DNA of 64,000 nt from Harmothoe impar (taxonomy: Eukaryota; Annelida; Polychaeta; Phyllodocida; Polynoidae), in assembly GCA_947462335.1 (NCBI GenBank), contig OX381716.1:2228438-2292437 (forward strand). Reading direction: 5' to 3'. Every line of letters starts with the position of its first letter. The stretch's first letter is position 1. Positions 11,378-21,429 of the stretch are shown piece by piece. The position numbers and the translations under genes were made by a program. The notes under the pieces were generated by a model, which made no database searches, was not told the origin of the DNA, and saw nothing but the letters and a program-made list of their open reading frames with translations.

Positions 11378-11761
11378 GGGTAGATTCACCTGGAGTCGGA
11401 CACATATCTTGAGATGGACACTTGATTTTGTGGGTATGCAAGCATTTTTAGCTCTTAATTTGTGAATAAGGGAAGTGGTTACCACCCCCTTCTGCGCACC
11501 GAACCGACCCAGTAATGTACAGCGCGGTCAGATTGTCAGACAGGGAAGTAGCTCAGTTGGTAGAGCAGCAGGTTACGTGATCTGAAGGTCATGGGTTCGA
11601 GTCCCGCTTTCTCCAGATGATTTTTCCGTGACCGTTACAATGGTAAAATTTAAGAATTATTCTGTGAAAAAAGCTAACACTTGAAGTCGTAGTGTAGATG
11701 AATAGCCTCAGATTCCACTGTCCGTCTCATGGTATGTCTCCGACTCATGGTGAATCTACCC
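11378..11761. mobile_element. TA-flanked MITE (384 bp) carrying a tRNA-like segment
   Basis: The ends GGGTAGATTCACC...GAGTCGGA and TCCGACTC...GGTGAATCTACCC are inverse, and similarity extends about 45 bp inward (GAGATGGACA / TGTCCGTCTC). TA lies immediately outside both ends. The target site and end shape suggest Tc1/mariner. The element at 34234-34471 shares GGGTAGA ends. Confidence 0.75.
11543..11614 (+). pseudogene. tRNA-like sequence (pseudo-tRNA)
   Basis: AGCTCAGTTGGTAGAGC is a canonical D arm and A box, and GGGTTCGAGTCCC is a canonical T arm and B box. The acceptor stem has at least two mismatches, and the anticodon stem flanking TTACGTG does not pair. It is therefore a decayed tRNA or a tRNA-derived pol III promoter, lying inside the MITE above. 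Confidence 0.7.
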
Positions 11762-12027
11762 TAAGTTTGTGCATGCACTAACTAATTAAAAGTTTTCTGA
11801 TTGACCACAAGCTGGTAGCTGTCAGCCTCTGTCTACCCACAGCCTACTGCTATTATATGGTTGTCAACAGAATGCAGAGAGCCTATAAATTGGGACATGT
11901 GCATGTACTTCTGCATAGCCTTTGGGGCCATTTGTGCCTGTCATCGACTTCACCAGTAATTTTAAAATGATTGATGAATGCACTGACTAGTTAAGACTTT
12001 TCTGATTAGCAACTGAACCCAGGGACC

Positions 12028-12215
12028 TCACCTTTCTGTGCTGATTACTTAAATGAGGCGTTAAACCACAGTGTACAGGGGTTTAATTATGGTGACTTTT
12101 AGTACTGTACCATGGTAGCAAAACCTTGCGTATAAGCCACACCTAGACCCTGGGCCAATCCTATAAGCCGCCCCAGCGATCTGACTCCCAAACTAGCCGT
12201 GGTTTTACAGTAACC
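12028..12215. repeat. Repeat pair fragment plus ATAAGCC MITE piece
   Basis: 12028-12075 is the inverse of 5793-5838. About 12095-12215 is an ATAAGCC-family piece (AAAACCTTGCGTATAAGCC ... CTAGCCGTGGTTTTACAGTA). Confidence 0.6.
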
Positions 12216-12429
12216 AATGGTTACCATCAACTCAGAGCATCTTTACAGGATGTCAAACAGCTGATACCAGTTCTAGTTGCAGATCCAGCATTGGGAAAAG
12301 TAGGTGTCACAGTCTAAAAGCCAGGGGCAGACCCCCAATTTCAGCTACATTGGGGTGAAAAATAGACTACAGGCAAAAAGGAGGGGCATCCCCCCAACGC
12401 CATCCCCTAAATCCACCACTGCTATTCTA

Positions 12430-12730
12430 CAGGTGGCTTTAGAGATGGGAAAAATTGGTTAAACAGGTGTATAGATCCACACCCTATGGGAATAGCTTCA
12501 TAGACCATGTCCTGCACCCTATTGGAACAGGTGTGAATGCCATGTCCCACACCCTCGTTCAAAAATAAGAAGTTTATTCCAGGTCACCCGACCGACCAAA
12601 TCAAAACAGAGCCGACTTTTTTTTATTTGGCCCTATGGGAACAGGTGTATAGCCTGAGTCCTGTAGGCCATGTCCTACACCCTATGGGAACAGGTGTATG
12701 TACTGGGTGCTGTAGGCTATCAGCAGCTCC
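12430..12730 (+). repeat. Degenerate tandem repeat (CACCCTATGGGAACAGGTGT)
   Basis: CACCCTATGGGAACAGGTGT and variants recur at about 12480, 12510, 12633 and 12680, alternating with CCATGTCCTACAC-like words. The array is irregular and partly overwritten. A poly-C run follows at about 12765-12778. Confidence 0.5.
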
Positions 12731-13071
12731 CTGACCTACCATTACCTGCTCCTACATATCACTGCCCCCCCCCCCCCACCTGCTACCCAGCCCTGGTGTA
12801 TAAGTCTGCCTCCCCTCTACTCTGCTGTATAGGTGTGCCCTCACCTGGCCGGCACATCTACCTGTCTGTCTGTGTAGGGGGCGCTGCAGTAGTACCCACT
12901 ACACAAACGCCCCATGGAAGTGGTAGCGGTGAATCTCAAAATTAGAGGGCGGTGACTCACAGCACCCTTTAATATAGGGGGTAGTAGTACGAGGGAGGGT
13001 TATGTCAATTTGTGTCGCTAAACCTAATGTATTGGCTCGTATAAGCGCCAGGGTTTCAAATAAGTGCCGGT

Positions 13072-13295
13072 CTACACTGACAAAGTAAACTTGTCTCCAG
13101 ACTCTTCAAAGTCATAAAATAAACGAGTTAAAAACTCAGAAGTGGGCCTTCTAGCCGGAGAGAGAAGACCCACTTGGCATGTGCCAGCCCAAAACCCAAT
13201 ATTTGCCAGCTCCAGATTCTATTTGTGGGATGGCAACCTGATAGGTTAGACAACTTTTGACTTGTCTGGAGACAAGTTTTACTTTTTCAGTGTAG
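13072..13295. mobile_element. Inverted-repeat element, 224 bp
   Basis: CTACACTGACAAAGTAAAC and TTGTCTCCAGAC at the left are inverse to GTCTGGAGACAAG and TTTTTCAGTGTAG at the right. It lies within a longer tract of AATAAGTGCCAG / AATAAGCGC words (13030-13420) that also occurs at about 22860-22990. Confidence 0.65.
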
Positions 13296-13549
13296 AATCA
13301 GTGCTGGGGTACAGTGGTATTGAAGCATAGATTAGATAAATACATTCTGGTCCCAAATAAGTGCTAGTCTCAAATAGGGCCTAAGCGCTAGCAATATTGG
13401 GGCATTAAAGCCAATAAGCTCCCAGGTGGGATTATTGCGGATCTCTCGGGAGTGTATCAACCTAGCATGACACATGAATGGCACCCGGCAATTTCATATA
13501 TTCAAGCCAGAATGCACTAATGCACTATGTGACCCTTAAACCCCAACCA

Positions 13550-13625
13550 CCCCTATATATATACAGGGCTGAGTACCTGTCCCGACTCCACTCTGACTGT
13601 CGCTAGAGGGGTACTGATATTTGTG
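13550..13625 (+). repeat. 75-bp dispersed repeat, copy 1
   Basis: CCCCTATATATATA followed by GGCTGAGTACCTG, a CGACTCCACTC-like block and GAGGGGTAC. The same string with few changes is at about 18215-18295. Confidence 0.7.
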
Positions 13626-13639
13626 CCTTTCAAGGGTTA

Positions 13640-14020
13640 CCCCACATGAAACCCCTGGATCCCCTCCAGAGACCAGATGCATGTACTCTCAGACCTGCTG
13701 CCCGCCTCCCGCTACCCTTACACAGCCTCCACATGACCACTCAGGCATCTGCTGACACCATGCAGAGTCACCTGCTGTCCTACAGGCAAACAGGTAGATG
13801 AGGCACCTGCATGACAGTCTCTGAACATGCCAGAACCCACATGGATCCTCTACAGACACCACGTGCATGTACTCCTAGCCCTGCCGCCCGGGCCTCCTGC
13901 AAGCCTCCCACTACCCTTACGCACCCCCAACATGACCACTTAGACACCTGCTGTCCTACAGGTAGATGAGGCACCTGTGCATGCTGTGTCTCTGAACATG
14001 CCAGAACATGAAACAGGTTG
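13640..14020 (+). repeat. Tandem repeat, about 180-bp unit
   Basis: Two adjacent copies (about 13645-13830 and 13835-14015) share TGGATCC-CTC, GCATGTACTC, CACATGACCACT, GTCCTACAGG, GAGGCACCTG and GAACATGCCAGAAC. A remnant of a third (GAGGCACCTGAATG...CACCAGAACA) sits at about 14665-14708, beyond the MITE at 14028-14646, which therefore inserted into the array. Confidence 0.7.
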
Positions 14021-14027
14021 AAAGGTA

Positions 14028-14646
14028 TTATCCCTTTAAGGACGGTATGATGCCTTAATGCATAATGCCCTTGGTCGGCATGATGCATGAATGCAGCCCT
14101 GGCGAGTAACTCACCAGTGCCGCATTTAAAGTGGCATAGTCCGATGATTAGGGCTCAAAAATAAATTTTGCTAAAAATGAATCAAAATGTTCAATATGGC
14201 CATACTTCATGTCCTACCTACATAATTAAACACTATTCCTCAGAATTCACCTTAGATTTCACCTAATTATGAGTTCTATGCTCAATTTCAGACTTTTGGA
14301 GTGCACGCTATAATTCCACCCATTGAAAATACACTGTAAAGGGCTATACCTGTGTTTACAGGACCCTCTTACTTATCTCTTATTTCCCATCAATGATATT
14401 CTATTGTGACGCATCTGCCAAATATGATATTGTAATGACATTTTAAACAGATTTCAGCCGAATTTAAAATATAGAAAAAATCGGACCATGCCACTTTAAC
14501 TATCATGTGGACCCCACAGGGTTGAGACACTCCGAAGGGTTGGCATGATGCACCAATGCAGCACCGGCAAGTTACTTTGCGGGGCTGCATTGGTGTAGCA
14601 TGACGATAAATGTCATCTTTTAGCACATCTGTCCTTATAGGGTTAA
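14028..14646. mobile_element. TTAA-hairpin MITE split by another MITE
   Basis: Left half 14028-14129 and right half 14496-14646 together reproduce the family consensus: CCCTTTAAGGACGG, first hairpin, GGGTTGAGACACTCC, second hairpin, TTTTAGC...CCTTATAGGGTTAA. The left target site reads TTAT rather than TTAA. The middle is the element listed next. Confidence 0.85.
14130..14495. mobile_element. Nested MITE with AGTGGCAT ends and TTAA duplication
   Basis: The ends AGTGGCATAGTCCGA and TCGGACCATGCCACT are inverse and lie between two TTAA copies (14126-14129, 14496-14499). Removing one TTAA and the insert restores GCATTTAACTATCATG, close to GCATTCAAGCATCATG in other copies. The end motif resembles the 55716 and 57112 elements. 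Confidence 0.8.
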
Positions 14647-14709
14647 GACATTTCATGGGATTGGACATGAGGCACCTGAATGTATGTGTCTTTGAACACA
14701 CCAGAACAA

Positions 14710-15312
14710 ACAGCATTCCCTGGTAGTGCTACCATACATGTTCAGTACACTCTGGTTCATCACTGAGTTCAGCTGATGCCTCGCAGCTAAAATCATGTTC
14801 AAAAGTATTTTCAAATAATTTCTATCAGGATAAATAACCAGTTTTATCTAATACTGCAATGGGTTCTTAAGTGACCGTGTCATCAATTGGAAAGCGTATG
14901 TTGAATTATCATCTTTGGCGCATTGCCACTATCTCTTTTTGTTGGCCACAAATTGCTAGGAGGACAACCAATGTGAAAATACAGGGATAACTGACATTAA
15001 ATTTATGTTATCCTGTATTGTCAACAGACACCTGATCCTATGCTTCCTGTATCATGATGATTGGATCATTTCCTTTTACTGTATCAGGTAGAGCATGCTG
15101 CATACTGCAGATGCATTACAATACACAAAGACATTCACACAATACCTTGTTTATGGTTTCAAATGTCAGCAAATCAGGAATTGATACCTGGTACTAGGGA
15201 TATGTTTCCCTATTATGGTATCAAATTAATAGGATGTATCCCACTACATATCATTGCTTCATTTCATACAGTTTCATACATCAACTTGATAATAGGTATA
15301 TGCCTTTTTAAT

Positions 15313-15357
<45 letters not shown>

Positions 15358-15380
15358 CATGTTATGGATCATATCATTGC
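14710..15380. other. No gene; TA dinucleotide repeat at 15317-15352
   Basis: AT-rich sequence without a recognisable feature except an (AT)n microsatellite of about 36 bases. The open frame through it translates the repeat as YIYIYI and is not credible as a gene. Confidence 0.6.
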
Positions 15381-15460
15381 CCGGTTCGGTCCGTACGGGC
15401 CCTGTGAATCTGCTGACCAGCCGCTGGCTGCATCGGTGTTAAAGTTATATCATGTCATTG
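15380..15460 (+). mobile_element. Non-LTR retrotransposon 3' end-like segment, copy 1
   Basis: GGTTCGGTCCGTACGGGCCC followed by TGCTGACCAGCCGCTGGCTG can form two hairpins. A close copy is present inverted at about 52732-52800. Compact conserved hairpins next to simple repeats are typical of LINE or SINE tails. The family assignment is inferred. Confidence 0.4.
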
Positions 15461-15587
15461 CTTCATTCTATTGTGTCAAATTTCTTCATTTTCTGTTCTG
15501 TACATGTTCTCATATGTCAGCCCTAATACTGCAGGGGATGGCTATTTCCTTCTAAGACTCGGTTCTCCTCCTCTAGTCTCTAAGGGT

Positions 15588-15838
15588 AACCCTTTTATGA
15601 CCGCATAGTGCTTTCATTATACATGAATGCAACCCAGGTGAGTAACTCGCCAGGGCTGCACTCAAGCATCATGGTGACCCTTTAAGGGCCGCATTGTCTA
15701 TGAATGCAGCATTCATTTGGTCATCATGATTTCGTGCCAACCCTACAGGTTTGAGACACTCCCAACGGGTCAGCATGATGCACCAACATAGCACCGGTGA
15801 GTTACTCACCGAGGCTGCATTGGTGCATTGTATCAACT
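15588..15838. mobile_element. TTAA-hairpin MITE, full but diverged
   Basis: Begins TAACCCTTTTATGACCGC and contains a first hairpin (GTGAGTAACTCGCC), GAGACACTCCCAACGGGTC and a second hairpin (GCACCGGTGAGTTACTCACC). The terminal GGGTTAA is lost. The middle has an extra hairpin (GAATGCAGCATTCAT). Confidence 0.7.
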
Positions 15839-16172
15839 CAGGTACACTCTAGGAACAGTGTATTACGTTTATACACTTATCAACACACTTTTCTGCAGCC
15901 ACTTTTAACAGAGATTCTTGGTGTAACACACAACACACTCTTTGCCAAAAGTGTGTTGATCTCAAAAGTGTGTTGCAAATTTTGTGTGTACAGCTCCTTA
16001 TGCATGTTCCTGCACCACACTCTTAGAGCGTACTATTTCAGCGACACACCGTCCTTACAGGGTTGAGGAGTAGCATGTGGTGAGCTGGTATTAAAACACG
16101 TGGTTACCATGTGGTCTCAGCACCAGGCACTAAAACACACACATGACAACAACACCTGCTCATAAATATAAA

Positions 16173-16383
16173 TACTGCAAACCTACATATTTTCGCTGGT
16201 ACAAATCTTTGCGGATTTGCTCTAAAGTACAATTTTGCTGGGATTTAAGTTCGCGGATTTTGAAAGACGGTAGTTCTAGAGCTATGTTGGATAAAGTTTC
16301 GCTCTGTACATATTTTCGCGGATTTTAAAATCCGTGAAATCCGCGAAAATATGTACAGCAGGAAATGAAGCACTTTTACAGTA
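16173..16383. mobile_element. MITE, TTTTCGCG family
   Basis: Starts TACTGCAAACCTACATATTT and ends AGCACTTTTACAGTA. An inner hairpin pairs TGTACATATTTTCGCGGATT with its inverse at 16310-16360. TA occurs at both ends. Confidence 0.75.
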
Positions 16384-16860
16384 CCTCTTATATTAGGCCA
16401 GCAGAATAAGCATGTGTTACAGCTAATACAGTCAGAAGTTCTGAGGGATATAATTATAGGCGGTATTTAAAGAAATGATGTTATCTAATTTCTGTGGACC
16501 AGTGGGTCCTGGCCTCATGCTCCTTTTTGCTTGCGCCTCCGCTTCATCAAAATCATCGTCTTAGGTTTTGGATAACAATGGATACTTTAGTTGTAATGCA
16601 ATCATTTTATTCCAAATGTTTTTGTCCTAAATATCTGAACATAACCTTCAATTGATTAAGTTCAGTTGATTTCAGCTGAATTTATTTGAAACACATCACA
16701 ACTATTTTGGCCTAAGCTGAATATAAATGTAGCCTAGATGTGGTTCCCATCTCTCCTTCATCTGACAGGCTTTCACAGCCAATGGTTTGTTTAGCTCCTG
16801 ATATTTTTTTATTACCTCAGAAAATTATTTCTTTTGAAAATATTGATAAAATCCAGTTTT
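16384..16860. other. No feature seen
   Basis: Unique-looking AT-rich sequence. No splice-bounded open frame, repeat or promoter signal was recognised. Confidence 0.5.
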
Positions 16861-16984
16861 GGCTTAGCCTGGGGTGTGTGCTGTGTAGTGTGGGGTGGGT
16901 GTTGACAGATCTGTGAGTTCATATCTCCCTCCCTTAGTGCAGCAGCTTCCCACCTCCCTCCTATCTCTACCAGGCAGATCACTG

Positions 16985-17290
16985 TGTGCTATACCATGTC
17001 TGGCATATCCTGCCAACCCCCTGACTGGGATACCTTTGGTGGTGTCATTATAGGCCATAAAACTTTGGGACAGGAGGGAGGGAGTCATTATCACTTCAAT
17101 TAAATACATTGGAGGATGGGACTATCGGGAGTAAAGTCTGGTTTATTTGAGATATCACTGTTACCACTGACCACAGCTATAAGACAAGACTCCCATAGAG
17201 AACCCATTGGCCAGGCCCTTTGTCGGCCTCGCCAGAAGATTCCAGATTCAGTATATATTCAGGCAGATGACTGTGGGCTACCATGTTTTA
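16985..17290 (+). mobile_element. GGCCGACAAAGGG-family repeat, copy
   Basis: Shares TGTCTGGCATATC, GGTGGTGTCATTATAGGCC, GATATCACTGTTACCACTGA and CCCTTTGTCGGCCTCGCCAG with 28570-28890 and, more distantly, 9425-9780. It ends near CAGATTCAGTATAT. Another copy's ends at 28884/29150 are inverse, so this is probably one component of a transposon. Confidence 0.6.
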
Positions 17291-17538
17291 TATCCACCCT
17301 CTGGCTATGTTTATAACATGGAGATAAATATCATGCTTCCTTTATTACTTATCTTGAATCTGGAAATCTAGCTTGGTGTTTATATCCACTTTTTTATGTA
17401 TACAAATTCACTTTTATAATGTATATATCTATTTCCTCAGCGTATGTATAGACCCACTTGTTTTCTGCGATTGAGAAGAATTTCCTTGTAGTGGTGTGAG
17501 TGTGAGTGTAGGTGTCCCTTCCCCAGTGAGGGTGTACC

Positions 17539-17945
17539 CCAGGGGGGGGGTGCACTCAGTCTTTGAGGGTAGATAACTGCCGCCCTGCTGCCCCTCTTAT
17601 CAGAGGTTGGGAAATTTGAGCCGCCCTACTTCTAAGAGGTTGGGGGATTTGACTGCCTTCCATTTCAGAGGATGGGAGATTTGACCACCCCACTTTTCAA
17701 AGGTTGGGAGATTTGATGATCTATTACAAGTTTAGGTCTTCCTGAATTTTGTACAAATACAATTTTATTCCCTTTCAGAATAAAAACTTGCTCAAATTAG
17801 TGATATGATTTTAACCATCCTTATTAGGGCCTTGATGACATCTGACCACCTCCCTTTTCAGGATCTAATGGAAATTCACCGCCACCGCTTTTCAGAGGCG
17901 TCCCGCAGTGGTTATCCAATACATGGCAGAGTGCCCCCCCCTGGT
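17539..17945. mobile_element. G-run-ended hAT-like MITE with TSD GGTGTACC
   Basis: CCAGGGGGGGGGTGCACTC at the left and GAGTGCCCCCCCCTGG at the right are inverse. GGTGTACC flanks both sides (17531-17538, 17946-17953), an 8-bp duplication as in hAT elements. The interior repeats GGTTGGGAGATTTGA four times. Related copies are at 41676-42057 (inverse) and 50581-50910. Confidence 0.7.
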
Positions 17946-18044
17946 GGTGTACCTCCTCCCCCCACAGCAGGCAGACAGGTGGGAGGCAACTCTCACTTAC
18001 AGCCTGGGGCCATCATTAAACAAGATACTCCTCATTTATACAGA

Positions 18045-18200
18045 CCTCACTTCCTCCAATTTGGAAAATACAAGAAAGTAGATCATCCCAGGAAATAAGT
18101 CCAATTATATTGGCACGTATAAGGGCAGTTGCAGGGCTTCTGTCTGAGGAAACAAGCTACTCTAGGTAGTAAACGTCTGAGGTAGTGAGGGTTGACTGTA
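18045..18200. mobile_element. MITE, GAGGGTTGACTGTA family
   Basis: CTCACTTCCTCCAATTTGG at the left mirrors the right end GAGGTAGTGAGGGTTGACTG. Relatives are at 23541-23872, 24079, 24727, 30385-30483 and 33799-33975. Confidence 0.65.
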
Positions 18201-18214
18201 TAAACTTTAAACCC

Positions 18215-18295
18215 CAGCGCCCCTATATATATGACTGAGCACCTGCCCCGGCTCCACTCCGACTGCCGCTGGAGGGGTACCAAGACCTGCGCTTT
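18215..18295 (+). repeat. 75-bp dispersed repeat, copy 2
   Basis: CCCCTATATATATGACTGAG, then GCCCCGGCTCCACTCCGACTG and GGAGGGGTAC match 13550-13625 in order. Confidence 0.7.
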
Positions 18296-18530
18296 TAATG
18301 CGAAGATGATGGTCAAATATAGCCTTCAATGTTTCCCTCAATTCACAGAATTCATTCGCAAGCTATTTTATGTAGGTCTTAGTCTACAGTGAACAAGTGA
18401 AAGTAAACTAAGGAGAAGAAGTCTAGGGGTTTACATTTTAGATGAAGATGAATTGCTTCAGTGATGGCAACATGCTCCTTTTAGCAGCTGGTTAAATTAA
18501 ATATACACATGTGAGGGAGGAAGAAGGAAT

Positions 18531-18583
18531 TCTCATTTTCAGAAAAACTGTAGTTTTTTTTCTGAAAATGGGAGTTCCTTCTT
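18531..18583. repeat. Near-perfect short hairpin (27-bp arms)
   Basis: AAGAAGGAATTCTCATTTTC continues to AGAAAAA and pairs with TTTTTTCTGAAAATGGGAGT followed by TCCTTCTT across a very short loop. Only one or two mismatches are seen. It may be a small foldback element. Confidence 0.75.
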
Positions 18584-18812
18584 CGTACTGGCTCTAATGC
18601 TAGAAGCTGGGCCCGAAGATATAAGATATCTACAGAAGAAGGAAAACACAGATTTCATTTCATGATTTAAAAAGTGTAAATATGTAAAAAGTGCAGCAAG
18701 ACTGAGCTGCTTCCTCCTGCCTGGGGGCAGGGTGTCAGGGTAGACTTGCTGCTGGTCCAGTCTTTGCCAAAACATTTTCACCAAACTTATAATATAAGTA
18801 TAATATAAAACG

Positions 18813-19040
18813 TACCGTAAAACCTCGCTTATAAGCCTAACTAGCGTATTAGCCGCACCCCTAACTTTGACAAATCATATAAGCCGCAGAGGGGTTCTGA
18901 AATGTCCTTATTTGGTACCGTACTATACATATAAAAACTCTCGTATAAGCCGCACCCTATATAGGCATGTTTGGTATCAAAAGAAAGCTAAGTCTGATTC
19001 GCGTACAAGCCGCGGCTTCTACGCGAGGTTTTACAGTGTA
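18813..19040. mobile_element. MITE, ATAAGCC family, well preserved
   Basis: Ends TACCGTAAAACCTCGCTTAT and CTACGCGAGGTTTTACAG are inverse, with TA at the outer edges. The interior carries CGTATAAGCCGCACCC words facing both ways. Confidence 0.8.
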
Positions 19041-19052
19041 TGAATATACATT

Positions 19053-19245
19053 ATTCACTCGTCAACTAAAGACTTGAGCAAATCTAAAAGCATGGGAGTG
19101 GATGTGTGAAAAAGCCCAACAATCCTTTCCTCACCGCTGCTTGTATTATGAAGTTTAATATAAACCTTATGTAAATATATTATTCGTTCTTCAACTAGAG
19201 GCTTGGGCACATCTAGCACTGTAGAAGTGGATGTGTGAGAATTAG
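19053..19245 (+). repeat. Two tandem copies, about 127-bp spacing
   Basis: ATTCACTCGTCAACTAAAGA and ATTCGTTCTTCAACTAGAGG begin two blocks that both continue through GCACATCTA-type text to GTGGATGTGTGA. They are diverged tandem copies without coding signal. Confidence 0.6.
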
Positions 19246-19450
19246 GAGCAGCAGAAAGTGAGGCAGTGCCGAGGGGCACGTGGTAGAAGTCATTTAGAGA
19301 CCAGCAGTGGCCAGCAAAGGTGTGCAGGAAGAAGATTTAACATTTCTCTAGAGAGGGAGAAGTAAAAACTAGGTTAGTTACTGGTCCATGGGGCCCTCAC
19401 CACCCTCAGTCAGAACAGGAACCAGGTGGGGAAGGGTTATTTACCATGTG

Positions 19451-20508
19451 CTTGATACCCTCCCTAAGGCTTGATACCCTCCTGAAGCCTTGATACCTTC
19501 CTGGAGGCTTGATACCCTCCTGGAGGCTTGATACCCTCCTGGAGGCTTGATACCCTCCTGGAGGCTTGATACCCTCCTGGAGGCTTGATACCCTCCTGGA
19601 GGCTTGATGCCCTCCTGGAGGCTTGATGCCCTCCTGGAGGCTTGATGCCCTCCTGGAGGCTTGATACCCTCCTGAAGGCTTGATACCCTCCTGGAGGCAT
19701 GATACCCTGGTGAAGGCTTGATACCCTCCTGGAGGCTTGATACCCTCCTGGAGGCTTGATACCCTCCCTAAGGCTTGATACCCTCCTGAAGCCTTGATAC
19801 CTTCCTGGAGGCTTGATACCCTCCTGGAGGCTTGATACCCTCCTGGAGGCTTGATACCCTCCTGGAGGCTTGATACCCTCCTGGAGGCTTGATGCCCTCC
19901 TGGAGGCTTGATGCCCTCCTGGAGGCTTGATGCCCTCCTGGAGGCTTGATACCCTCCTGAAGGCTTGATACCCTCCTGGAGGCTTGATACCCTGGTGAAG
20001 GCTTGATACCCTCCTGGAGGCTTGATACCCTCCTGGAGGCTTGATACCCTGGTGAAGGCTTGATACCCTCCTGGAGGCTCGATACCCTCCTGGAGGCTTG
20101 ATACCCTCCTGGAGGCTCGATACCCTCCTGGAGGCTCGATACCCTCCTGGAGGCTCGATACCCTCCTGGAGGCTCGATACCCTCCTGGAGGCTCGATACC
20201 CTCCTGGAGGCTCGATACCCTCCTGGAGGCTCGATACCCTCCTGGAGGCTTGATACCCTCCTGGAGGCTTGATACCCTCCTGGAGGCTCGATACCCTCCT
20301 GGAGGCTTGATACCCTCCTACAGGCTTGATACCCTCCTGGAGGCTCGATACCCTCCTGGAGGCTCGATACCCTCCTGGAGGCTCGATACCCTCCTGGAGG
20401 CTCGATACCCTCCTGGAGGCTCGATACCCTCCTGGAGGCTCGATACCCTCCTGGAGGCTCGATACCCTCCTGGAGGCTTGATACCCTCCTGGAGGCTTGA
20501 TACCCACC
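19451..20508. repeat. 19-bp minisatellite with higher-order 304-bp block
   Basis: About 55 copies of CTTGATACCCTCCTGGAGG. Because 19 is not a multiple of three, every frame without a stop is long, which creates the 355-codon frame on the minus strand and others; these are not genes. The variant series starting CCTCCCTAAGG at 19451 repeats from 19755, exactly 304 bp (16 units) later. Towards 20060-20480 the variant GGAGGCTCGATACCC dominates. Confidence 0.95.
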
Positions 20509-20639
20509 TTGTCATGATGCGCCTTGGGCATGATTCACAGACTCGATACTTGCCAGCGCTACTTTGCTGTATCATGATGTTAGATAAACACAGTGGTGCC
20601 GAGGCATCATTGACCCTGTGAGTGTTTCTTGGTGCGTTA

Positions 20640-20960
20640 TATTGCATGCATGCAGCCAGCGCATCATACCCTCCCTATAAGGCTGATACACTCCCGGAGG
20701 ATCAGCATGATGCACTTATATAGCACAGCTACTCATCATTGGTGCATCATGGCGCTAAATGTTGGCTTTTAGCAACATGTTCTATATCTGCACTTTTAAA
20801 CAGTTTGATATTGCATGCCCCTAGACCTGGTCCCTCAGGGAGCTGATACCCTCCAGGAGGGTCGGCATGATGCACCAATGAAGTGCCGCTACTCACCAAG
20901 GCTGCATTGGTGCATCATGGCGCTAAATGTTGACTTTTAGAGACATGCCGGCCGGGAAGG
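20640..20960. mobile_element. Two diverged TTAA-hairpin MITE pieces
   Basis: GATACACTCCCGGAGGATCAG and GATACCCTCCAGGAGGGTCGG each precede CATGATGCAC, a hairpin and a GCTAAATGTTG(G/A)CTTTTAG block. The CCTCC-GGAGG core is the same as in the adjacent 19-bp minisatellite. Confidence 0.65.
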
Positions 20961-21425
20961 GTTTACACCACTTGGCCCGTCCCCATGGCAACCAGCCACA
21001 CCACTTACACCCTGATGGGGTGCCCAGACAATTAATGAACCACCTAAAAGCAGAAACCAGAAATAAAATAAAACTGAAAGTGGAAAAAGAAGTTTGAATT
21101 AAGGGCTACTCGGCTTAAAGTGGGAGTTCATTTTAATCGGGGAAGAATGGGATTTTAATCACTAGGAAGAAAAGTGCTGAGGAGGGTGATCTCTGCCCAG
21201 GGCCGCTCTGCTGCCAACTCAATGTTGGGAATTCTATTTATGGTTTCAGCCTTATAGGGTTCTGGAGGGAGGTGCGCTGGTTATGGCGACAAGCACTGAT
21301 AAGAGCTGATAAGTCTGTTACAAGCATGTCCCCTATTTGTACCCATAGTGGTATGTCTTATCAGTGGGTTTAACAGCAACCAGCAAAATTTAAAATGGTG
21401 GACCCAGTGGGCATAGCTCCAGATT
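20961..21425. other. No feature seen
   Basis: Mixed-composition sequence without identifiable genes, arrays or inverted repeats. Confidence 0.5.
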
Positions 21426-21429
21426 CCTA

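Noticed and set aside
11543..11614. Functional tRNA gene
   Set aside because: Acceptor and anticodon stems do not pair, although A and B boxes are intact.
19464..20647. Open frames of 355, 123 and 109 codons across the 19-bp array
   Set aside because: The unit length is not a multiple of three and the unit lacks stops, so long frames arise on both strands without selection.
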